Positions 1 through 6,812 of a stretch of DNA of 64,000 nt are shown here, one piece after another; position 1 is the stretch's first letter; each line of letters opens with the position of its first letter. A program made the translations under genes and the position numbers. The stretch spans positions 1 to 64,000 of the forward strand of contig CAMYKU010000024.1 of assembly GCA_947259105.1 (NCBI GenBank), given 5' to 3'. The notes beneath the pieces are model-generated. The model worked only from the letters and a program-made list of their open reading frames with translations, ran no database searches and had not been told where the DNA came from. This DNA comes from an uncultured Alphaproteobacteria bacterium. Lineage in GTDB: Bacteria; Pseudomonadota; Alphaproteobacteria; UBA8366; JADFVY01.

Positions 1-1514
1 TAGACCTGTTCCTCGCCCTTCTTGTCCTCGAAGCGGATCTCGTTGAAGTTGTCGCCGCTCCCCCCCTTGGTGCTGCGCGACTTGATGCCGGACTGCGTCA
101 TGTTGTCGGGCAGGCCGTAGGGCACCGTGCTTTCGGCATTGTAGACGCGGCCGGTGATGATCGGCCGGTCCGGATCGCCTTCCAGGAAGTCGACGATCAC
201 CTCCTGGCCCATGCGCGGGATGTGGACGGCGCCCCAGTTCTTGCCGGCCCAAGGATACGACACGCGGATCCAGCACGACGAATTCTCGTCGTCCTCGCCC
301 TGCCGGTCCCAGTGGAACTGCACCTTCACCCTTCCGTACTGGTCGGTATATATCTCCTCGCCCGACGGGCCCACGACGATCGCCGTCTGCGGGCCCTGCA
401 CCATCGGCTTCGGCGTCACCCGCGGCGCGCGGTACGGCGTCTTGCTGTCGAGCGCGGTGATGCTGCACTGGCATGCCGACCCACCGCCGTCCATGCCGGC
501 CAGATACGCTTCGGAACTCAGCTCGACCATTGACGAGGCCACCAGATACTCGCGGTTCTGGTCGTCGCGCGGATATCCGGTCAGGGTGAACAGCCCGCCC
601 GAGAAGAGCCCGGCGGCGTTGCCGTTGCCGGATACCCGCTCGTGCTGGCTCTGCAGCTCTTCCAGGCGGATCCGCGCGTAGGTCTCGCCCTCGCCGGTCT
701 CGACGTATTCGCCCGGATAATCGTAGACCTCGAAGTTCTTCTGCGCGTGGTCCAGCGGATTGTTGTTGCGGGTCTCGAGGTCGGCGCTCGGCTTCTCGAA
801 GTCGAAATCGCGCAGGCTATACTTGCCGGGCTGCACCTGCTTGGCGACGGACCAGGCCGACAGGTGGTCGCGCTCGCGGTGCGTGCCCTCGATCGGCGGA
901 AAGTACGGCATTTTCTCGTAGCCGGGGATCGGGTCGTGCGCGCTGACCGAATCGGAGAGAACGAGCGTGTGCTTGCCGTCCTCGTGCCGGAAATAATAAT
1001 AGATGCCCTCCTGCTCCATCAGCCGGCTGACGAAGTTGAAATCCGTCTCGCGATACTGCACGCAGTATTCCCAGGTCCGGTACTCGCCGCTCAGCCGCTT
1101 CTCGAAGTCGGAGAAGCCGTTGTCCTGGAAGATCTGCTCGATGATCTCGGGCACGGTCTGTTCCTGGAAGATGCGGCAATCCGCCCTGCGTGTCAGCAGC
1201 CAGAACCAGGGCCGCAGCGTCGCACGATAGCGCGAGAACTCTCGCAGGCCGCCCTCGTACGAGAACTGGCTGACGTAGCCGTTGAAATAACGGGTCTTGC
1301 GCTCTACCGGAAGGTCGACGCGCACGGTGAGGATCTGGCCCACCACGTCGTCGAGTTCGATATCGTGGTCCTTGCTCAGCAGTTCGAGGTCGAATTCGAA
1401 GGGCTGGCTGAGCCGCTCACTCGCACTCATGGCACGGAACAGCAATACATCCTTGCCGAGCGGGCTCGAAACCTCGAACAGCCGGTCCGCCTGCGCGGCC
1501 TCCACCGTTGCCAT
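1..1514 (-). CDS. vgrG: T6SS spike protein VgrG (TssI), 3' end outside window
   Basis: VgrG forms the trimeric spike that caps the Hcp tube and carries effectors. From the ATG at 1514 about 504 codons are visible and the frame runs off the window edge. The chain opens MATVEAAQADRLFEV and shows the gp27-like hub (FEFDLELLS, YRATLRPWFWLLTRR, FNFVSRLMEQEGIYYYF), then the gp5-like OB region (GRVKVQFHWDREGE, CWIRVSYPWAGKNWG, GQEVIVDFLEGDPDRPII), all in family order. An AGGGGAA purine stretch precedes the start. The C-terminal beta-helix and any effector extension cannot be seen. It is divergent from the TssB/TssC-like gene across a short region that holds a perfect palindrome. Identification is firm; only the length is unknown. 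Confidence 0.95.
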   Translation of the reverse strand, partial: MATVEAAQADRLFEVSSPLGKDVLLFRAMSASERLSQPFEFDLELLSKDHDIELDDVVGQILTVRVDLPVERKTRYFNGYVSQFSYEGGLREFSRYRATLRPWFWLLTRRADCRIFQEQTVPEIIEQIFQDNGFSDFEKRLSGEYRTWEYCVQYRETDFNFVSRLMEQEGIYYYFRHEDGKHTLVLSDSVSAHDPIPGYEKMPYFPPIEGTHRERDHLSAWSVAKQVQPGKYSLRDFDFEKPSADLETRNNNPLDHAQKNFEVYDYPGEYVETGEGETYARIRLEELQSQHERVSGNGNAAGLFSGGLFTLTGYPRDDQNREYLVASSMVELSSEAYLAGMDGGGSACQCSITALDSKTPYRAPRVTPKPMVQGPQTAIVVGPSGEEIYTDQYGRVKVQFHWDRQGEDDENSSCWIRVSYPWAGKNWGAVHIPRMGQEVIVDFLEGDPDRPIITGRVYNAESTVPYGLPDNMTQSGIKSRSTKGGSGDNFNEIRFEDKKGEEQV

Positions 1515-1540
1515 CGCGAGTTCCCCTGCTTCCCTGTTTG

Positions 1541-1557
1541 TTGCGATATTATCGCAA
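1541..1557. promoter_or_regulatory. Perfect palindrome between divergent vgrG and second sheath gene
   Basis: TTGCGATATTATCGCAA is an 8+1+8 perfect inverted repeat. It lies 27 nt upstream of the vgrG start and about 130 nt upstream of the divergent sheath gene. Its size and position fit a dimeric regulator's operator. The half-site TTGCGATA recurs upstream of tssA at 18219. The regulator is unknown. Confidence 0.4.
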
Positions 1558-1686
1558 TAAGCGAGGCATGCATAGGCAAATGAAAGGACTTTCCGGCCCG
1601 GCCGGCCGCCACATTGGTATTAGCGCGCCACGTCCTGCGTCCGCGTGCTAGGATGGGGAAGCGCATGCCGCGAGGAGGATCCGGAC

Positions 1687-3219
1687 GTGGGGGGACGGCT
1701 CGAGTTCGAATTTCGTTTGCCCAAGGCCGCCGCAGCGCGGCCGCACCGCCAGGACGGCGATGCGTTTCGCATCCTGATTGTGGGCGATTTCGGCGGCGCC
1801 GCCTTGCGGGAGGCGGGTTCCGGCCTGCCAGAACGCGCCATTGTGCCGGTCGACATCGACAATTTCGAGCAAGTGCTCGCACGCCTTGCGCCGCGGACCG
1901 CCCTTGGATTCGAGGCGCCCGGCGGTGGCGCGGAGGAGGTCGCGTTCGCCGCACTGGACGACTTCCATCCCGACGCCCTGTTCACCAAGCTGGAAGTTTT
2001 CGGCGACCTGCGGCGGCTGCGCGAGCGCCTGCTCGACGCCGCCAGTTTCGAGGCGGCGGCCGCATCGCTGGCCCGTGACGCCGCGGACTCCGGTCCGCCG
2101 GCGACCGCCGATCGCGGCGGCCACGCAGCCCCGGCAGAAGACACCGGTACGATGTTCGAGCGTCTGCTCGGCGGCCAGCCTGCGGCCGGTCGCAGCGGGC
2201 CGGCTTCGCAGGGAGCGGGATACGCGACACAGCTGATCGAACGCCTGGTCGAGCCGCATATCGAGCGCGGCGCCGACCCCGATCGCCAGCGTCTGCTCGT
2301 TGCCGCGGTCGACGACGCGATCGCCGAACGCATGCGCACGGTGCTGCACGATCCCCGGTTCCAGGCGCTGGAAGCGGCGTGGCGCGGCCTCTGGTGGCTG
2401 GTGAGCAATCTCGAGACCGGCGCCGATTTGCGGATTCATCTGCTGGACGCGAGTCGGGACGAACTGGCGGCGGACCTGGGGCACGCCGGTGACGGTATCG
2501 AGACCACCGCGCTCTATCGCAGGCTGGTCGGTGGCGACGCCGACACGCCGGGCGGCCAGCCCTGGTCCTTGCTGGCCGGCATCGACCGGTTCGGTGCGGG
2601 GGAGTCGGATCTGGCGCTTCTGGCCGCGCTGGGCGCCGTCGCCTCGCATGCCGGCGGCCCGTTCGTTGCGGAGGCCGAACCGGCCCTGCTCGGCGCCCGG
2701 AACCTCGCCGACCAGCCCGACGCCGGCGACTGGACAGAGCCGGACCCGGAATCGGAACAACGCTGGCACGCCCTGCGCCGTGCGCCGGTCGCATCGTGGC
2801 TCGGCCTCGCGCTGCCGCGGGTGCTTCTCCGTCTGCCCTATGGCGGCAGCAGCGACCCGGTCGAGCGCTTCGCCTTCGAGGAGGTGCCGGCAGCGGACGG
2901 CCACGATGCCCTGCTCTGGGGCAGCCCGGCCGTCGCCTGCGCGCTGCTGCTGGGGCAATCGTTCCTGGAGAACGGGTGGGATATGGAGCCGGGCGACAGG
3001 CTCGACCTCGACGACTTGCCCGCGTTCACCTTCACCGAAGACGGCGAGACCAGGCTGAAGCCCTGTGCCGAGGCGCTGTTGAGCCACCGCACTGCCGATT
3101 CCATCATGGCCCGCGGCGTCATGCCGGTGCTCAGCCACCGCGACCGCAATGCGGTCCGCTTCGCACGGATTCAGTCGATCGCCGATCCGCCGGCGGCGCT
3201 CTCCGGCCCGTGGCGGTGA
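1687..3219 (+). CDS. Second T6SS sheath protein: TssB-like and TssC-like halves in one chain
   Basis: The start is taken as GTG 1687 because AGGAGG lies at 1673-1678 with 8-nt spacing; the open frame reaches back to 1645. This gives 510 residues. Residues 24-125 resemble TssB (FRILIVGDFGG, IVPVDIDNFEQVLARLAPR, DDFHPDALFTKLEVFGDLR). A Gly/Ala/Pro-rich linker at about 126-175 follows. The rest resembles TssC (ATQLIERLVEPHIE, LHDPRFQALEAAWRGLWWLV, ALPRVLLRLPYG, FAFEEVPA). A separate TssB (16147) and TssC (14658) exist in the same locus, so this is an additional sheath-type subunit. Rhizobium and Agrobacterium imp loci also carry two TssC-type proteins, and this may be the equivalent of the second. 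Whether it enters the sheath or acts as a cap or assembly factor is inference. Confidence 0.8.
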   Translation: MGGRLEFEFRLPKAAAARPHRQDGDAFRILIVGDFGGAALREAGSGLPERAIVPVDIDNFEQVLARLAPRTALGFEAPGGGAEEVAFAALDDFHPDALFTKLEVFGDLRRLRERLLDAASFEAAAASLARDAADSGPPATADRGGHAAPAEDTGTMFERLLGGQPAAGRSGPASQGAGYATQLIERLVEPHIERGADPDRQRLLVAAVDDAIAERMRTVLHDPRFQALEAAWRGLWWLVSNLETGADLRIHLLDASRDELAADLGHAGDGIETTALYRRLVGGDADTPGGQPWSLLAGIDRFGAGESDLALLAALGAVASHAGGPFVAEAEPALLGARNLADQPDAGDWTEPDPESEQRWHALRRAPVASWLGLALPRVLLRLPYGGSSDPVERFAFEEVPAADGHDALLWGSPAVACALLLGQSFLENGWDMEPGDRLDLDDLPAFTFTEDGETRLKPCAEALLSHRTADSIMARGVMPVLSHRDRNAVRFARIQSIADPPAALSGPWR

Positions 3220-3279
3220 CGGAAGGGGTTCGGGGCCCGTCCCGCGCCGTGCGCATTCGCCGTCGGCTCCTGGCCGACT

Positions 3280-4653
3280 CTACCCGACCGCTGCCGTCTT
3301 GCGCGCCGTTGCCACCATCCCGGCGACCGGCTTGCCGCTCTCGATGCGCAGCACCGCCTCGGCGATCGACACGGATGTCAGCCCGGCTTCGGCGAGGGTA
3401 TCTCTGAGATAGCGCTCGGTGTGGCTGTAGCGGCCGTGCGGATGCAGATGGAAACCGTCCGGCGCCGCCGCCTCATCGGCCTCGGACTTCTCCAGCGTGA
3501 AGGCGAAGATGCCGCCGTTGCGGAGCGCGCCGCAGGCGGCGGCGGCGACCGGTCCGAGCACGCCGAAATAGCACAGCGTGTCGGCCGAGACGATGACGTC
3601 GTAGGCGGCCGGACGGCCGTGCAGGAATTCCGTCAGCTCCGCCGTGACCAGTTCGTCGTAGACGTCGCGTCCGGTGGCCTTGGCGATCATCGCCGGCGAC
3701 AGGTCGACCCCGGCAAGGTGCCGCGCATAGGGCGCGAGCAGGGGGCCGCACAGCCCGGTTCCGCAGCCGGCATCGAGCACGTCGCAACGCTTGTCCGGCG
3801 CCCCGAGCGGGCCGGCGAGCGCTTCGGCCACCAGCGCCGGTGCGCGGTACTGCAGCCGCTCGAGCACCTTGTCGAAGCTGGCGGAAAATCCGTCGAAGGT
3901 CTGTCGGACAAACTCGTCCGAGGCGCGCTCGGGCACCGCATCGCCGCCGCTGGCCGCAAACATGTGGCTGGCCATGGGGTCGTCCGGCGCATGGCTCAGC
4001 CAGCTCCGGTAGGTTGCCGTCGCCTCCTCGATCTGGCCGCGCAGGTAATAGAGGCGCGCCAGCTTGCGGTAAGCCTCGCGGTCGAACGGCATCAGCTCGA
4101 TGGCCTTGAGGTAGGTCGCCACCGCCTCGTCGTATCTGCCCATTTTCCGCAGAACCACGGCGAGATTATGCAGCGTTTCCAACTTCTCCGGCGCGAGCCC
4201 GAGCGCATGGCGGTAGGTCGCCAGCGACTCGTCGAGACGGCCCTGCTCCTTCAGCACGATGCCCAGGTTGTTGTGACTGTCGACATGATCCGGCCGCAGC
4301 GCGATCGCCGCGCGGTAGGCCCCCTCGGCCGCCTCGAGCCGGTCGCATTCCGAAAGCACGTTGCCGAGGTTGTTGTGCATGTCGGCATCGTCGGGGACGA
4401 CCGCGAGGGCGCGTTCGATCAGCTCGATTCCATCGGCGCTGCGGCCCAGTTCGTGGTTGAGCACGCCCAGGAAGTGCAAGGCGTCTGCCTGATCGGGCAC
4501 CGCCTCGAGGATGGTCCGGTAGAGTCCCTCCGCCTCCGCAAAATGGCGCTGCCTGTGAAGGTGGACGGCCAGTGCAAGCGCATCGGTCAGTTCCATCCGC
4601 GTCTCGGTGCCGCCGGCCGGCCAGGCCGGCACGTCGCCCGGATCTTCACTCAT
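3280..4653 (-). CDS. TPR-repeat SAM-dependent methyltransferase
   Basis: The N-terminal half is a run of tetratricopeptide repeats (HFAEAEGLYRTILEAVPDQ, DMHNNLGNVLSECDRLEAA, SHNNLGIVLKEQGRLDESL, TLHNLAVVLRKMGRYDEAV, AYRKLARLYYLRGQIEEA). The C-terminal half is a class I methyltransferase with motif I VLDAGCGTGLCGPL, an acidic end of strand two (LAGVDLSPAMIAKA) and a later strand YDVIVSADTLCYFG. The substrate is unknown. Starts at 4674, 4653 and 4596 are all in frame; 4653 has the least poor upstream purine run. It is transcribed away from the SprT-like gene and convergent with the sheath gene, so it probably forms its own unit. Confidence 0.85.
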   Translation of the reverse strand: MSEDPGDVPAWPAGGTETRMELTDALALAVHLHRQRHFAEAEGLYRTILEAVPDQADALHFLGVLNHELGRSADGIELIERALAVVPDDADMHNNLGNVLSECDRLEAAEGAYRAAIALRPDHVDSHNNLGIVLKEQGRLDESLATYRHALGLAPEKLETLHNLAVVLRKMGRYDEAVATYLKAIELMPFDREAYRKLARLYYLRGQIEEATATYRSWLSHAPDDPMASHMFAASGGDAVPERASDEFVRQTFDGFSASFDKVLERLQYRAPALVAEALAGPLGAPDKRCDVLDAGCGTGLCGPLLAPYARHLAGVDLSPAMIAKATGRDVYDELVTAELTEFLHGRPAAYDVIVSADTLCYFGVLGPVAAAACGALRNGGIFAFTLEKSEADEAAAPDGFHLHPHGRYSHTERYLRDTLAEAGLTSVSIAEAVLRIESGKPVAGMVATARKTAAVG

Positions 4654-4799
4654 CGCCCGCACCCCGAAATCCATCCCGAATACGGACTATAGCCCGCCCG
4701 TCCGGTTTGCGCCCACGGTTTTGAGGCGGCAACGGATCGGGACGCGCCGCAACGGCGGCCACCACCCGGGAGACCGCGGCGCGCCACCCTAAACCCTGG

Positions 4800-4815
4800 T
4801 TAAGCCATTGTTAAC
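4800..4815 (+). promoter_or_regulatory. CtrA-type box upstream of SprT-like gene
   Basis: TTAAGCCATTGTTAAC contains TTAA-N7-TTAA followed by C, the full alphaproteobacterial CtrA site. If CtrA activates from the -35 position, transcription would begin near 4835, past the ATG at 4830. This supports the start at 4902. Confidence 0.5.
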
Positions 4816-4901
4816 ATTGATAGGCGAGGATGCTGCAACAGTTGTGCATATTTCCGGATCCGCTTGATTACAGCGCGTTTCATTCTTTGAGGGATAATCC
4901 G

Positions 4902-5288
4902 ATGCTTCGCGAACAGTGGCTAACTTCCGTCGGCAAGAAGATCGAGACCCTTTTCCTGGAGAACGGGTACCGCATGCCGAATTACCTGATCACCTGCGGC
5001 AACGAGAATCTGAGCCAGGCCCGTCTGGCCCATGAGCTGGTCATTTCCCGGCACATCAGCGATCCCCTGCGGGCCGCCGATATCCTTGCGCACGAGATGG
5101 TTCACGCGGCCGTCGGACTGCCGCAGGGGCACAATACGGCGTTCGCCGAGTGCGCCAGGGCGATCGGGCTTGAAGGCGAGGCCTACAAGACGGTCGCCGG
5201 CGAGGCTTTCCAGGAGCGGGTGCGGCCGTGGCTCGACCAACTCGGTTCGTTCCCGAGTGCGACCCTGTTCCTGCGACGGGTGGGGTGA
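4902..5288 (+). CDS. SprT-like zinc metallopeptidase-fold protein
   Basis: From ATG 4902 this is a 128-residue protein. HEMVH at residues 64-68 is the HExxH zinc motif, and His77 in LPQGHNTAF is a plausible third ligand, with the helix FAECARAIGL following as in SprT-like proteins. An upstream ATG at 4830 would add 24 residues that do not look like the family. The 4902 start has GAGGG at 4889-4893 with good spacing and lies downstream of the CtrA-type box. SprT-like domains act in DNA-protein crosslink repair or as phage-borne proteases; nothing here fixes the role. The chain is short and lacks the zinc-ribbon tail of full-length SprT. Confidence 0.75.
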   Translation: MLREQWLTSVGKKIETLFLENGYRMPNYLITCGNENLSQARLAHELVISRHISDPLRAADILAHEMVHAAVGLPQGHNTAFAECARAIGLEGEAYKTVAGEAFQERVRPWLDQLGSFPSATLFLRRVG

Positions 5289-5660
5289 ATGGGTCTTCGA
5301 AGCATTTTGGCCAAACCTCTCACTCCAACTCAACATCCAGTCTTTCCCGGCTGTCGGCGCTCAAGAGCCCGCTGGGACTGATGATCGCCGTCCAACCGGT
5401 TACGCGAACTGGATTGCCCTTCTGCAGTGACGCGGAGCGTGCATGCTATCGCCAACGAACACACAATATTGTTTCGGGCGTGCCTCGGTAGAGCTGCTCA
5501 ATCCGCTGTCGTTCCCCGTCTAGGTATGTGTTGCCAGCGGAGGTGTATGCCGCCGGCCTCTTGTGGACGGCTGCCCGACCCGCTGAGGATGAAAGCATTG
5601 AGCCGGCGCTGAACTCAGTCAATGGTCGCCGTGTACGCGAGCTGGCCCATACAGCTCAAT
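5289..5660. other. Gene-poor gap in the low-GC cargo segment
   Basis: No convincing gene was found. A 50-codon minus-strand frame (5446-5598) follows the Stv-like gene but has no ribosome site and no recognisable family. Base composition is visibly less GC-rich than in the flanking T6SS genes, so this may be the edge of acquired DNA. Confidence 0.3.
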
Positions 5661-6257
5661 CTAGACGTTGTAGCCCAGTGCCTTGCGACGACTGGCAAGC
5701 GCGTACTCCAAAGTGGTGTCCAGACTCAGGCCAGTATGGAGTTGGCGGTTCGCGGTGCCCGGGTTGAAGTAGTAGGCGCCGGCACTGCTCAGCTTGCCTT
5801 GCGCGTCCCTGTCGCCCCACGTGCCTTGCGCGGCATTGACTCCAATCGATTTTCCGCCGACATCCTTAAGCTCCGTGTATCGGCAGGCACACCAGACGAT
5901 GTTCGTACTTGGCGCCATGATGCTCATCAATTTCTCCAGCGTCGATGTCGTGCCTGCAACCACCATCAAAAGTCCATAATTGGAGCCACCTTGATTGCGC
6001 GACTTAACGAGCTGCCGGCACCTGGGCTCGTTGCGCGTGTCAGGGTACAGGGTGTAGTTCGGAATCTGTTGACCAGGCTCGTAGATCTGCTTGACCTCTC
6101 CGTTGTATGCCCCTTCGATAATCGCAAACATGTCACTGGTGAACATGTTTTTCATCGACTCGGTGTAGAACGTCACGCACACATTCTTGGGCACCGTCGT
6201 GAAACCGTTGCTCTTGACGTCCCAGGATCCGTGCCCGGCAAGAAAGACAGTGGCCAT
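5661..6257 (-). CDS. Stv-like domain protein, candidate T6SS cargo
   Basis: A 198-residue protein with AGAGGAG about 8 nt before the ATG. It opens MATVFLAGHGSWD, continues TTVPKNVCVTFYTES and has NIVWCACRYTEL near residue 130. The GHG strand, the 'VP..V.VTFY' stretch and the 'W.ACR' signature match my memory of the putative adhesin Stv domain described in polymorphic-toxin surveys. It has no signal peptide or membrane segment. It is the last gene of the minus-strand run after clpV, where T6SS cargo and immunity genes often sit, and its base composition is lower in GC than the core genes. Family assignment is from recall and the effector role is inference. Confidence 0.55.
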   Translation of the reverse strand: MATVFLAGHGSWDVKSNGFTTVPKNVCVTFYTESMKNMFTSDMFAIIEGAYNGEVKQIYEPGQQIPNYTLYPDTRNEPRCRQLVKSRNQGGSNYGLLMVVAGTTSTLEKLMSIMAPSTNIVWCACRYTELKDVGGKSIGVNAAQGTWGDRDAQGKLSSAGAYYFNPGTANRQLHTGLSLDTTLEYALASRRKALGYNV

Positions 6258-6445
6258 TGACGTACTCCTCTAGTTGAGTGATTGGACCATTCTGTGAATT
6301 CGACGACAACCGTATCCAGTGAGATTAATTCGGTTAGGATCTGGCCGGTTCAATTTCAAAGTGCCCGCGGCGACGTCATGTACCGGGATTTCCCGCCACC
6401 ACCGGGTCCCTGGTATGGCCCGGCAGGCTCCGCGTTCAGTGATCC

Positions 6446-6748
6446 CTATGCCAAGTTCACCTTTCTTACCTTGCGCCCCTGCCTGACATCGCGCAGCGTT
6501 ATCCTTTTCACGTTCTGAATATGGTACAGCACCCTGGTCCGGGCAGGGGCGTGCCGGGTCACGGTGATGCCCTCGCCGATCGATTTCGCGATGTTGCCGT
6601 TGCCTATGTAGATCGCCGCGTGGACGTAGTCATCCGTCGCATTGCCCGCTTGATGGAGCCGCTTGCCCCAGGAGATCAACGCATGCGTGACGGCACCGTA
6701 CCGCAGCTTCATCAGCAGGTCGCCGACCCGCAAGTCGCTTTCCCTCAT
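6446..6748 (-). CDS. NlpC/P60-like (permuted papain-fold) protein, C-terminally short
   Basis: A 100-residue product whose LRVGDLLMKLRYG, DDYVHAAIYIGNGNIAKS and GEGITVTRHAPARTRVLYHI segments resemble the first half of permuted NlpC/P60 (YiiX/LRAT-like) hydrolases, in which His of the YVHAAIYIG strand pairs with a later Cys. The frame stops at a TAG (6446-6448) soon after and no Cys follows, so the protein looks truncated. Read-through past the TAG gives a Gly/Pro-rich stretch that does not restore the family. It lies 64 nt downstream of clpV on the same strand. It could be a peptidoglycan-hydrolase effector or its remnant. Function is inferred. Confidence 0.5.
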   Translation of the reverse strand: MRESDLRVGDLLMKLRYGAVTHALISWGKRLHQAGNATDDYVHAAIYIGNGNIAKSIGEGITVTRHAPARTRVLYHIQNVKRITLRDVRQGRKVRKVNLA

Positions 6749-6812
6749 GTCCCCGCTCGCTTCGTTTCCGATCGCGCCGTTTCCCGGCGCGATTACGGCT
6801 CTACTCCCTCAT

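Noticed and set aside
5446..5598. 50-codon minus-strand ORF after the Stv-like gene, considered as an immunity gene
   Set aside because: No ribosome site, no family similarity and no membrane or acidic character; could be chance.
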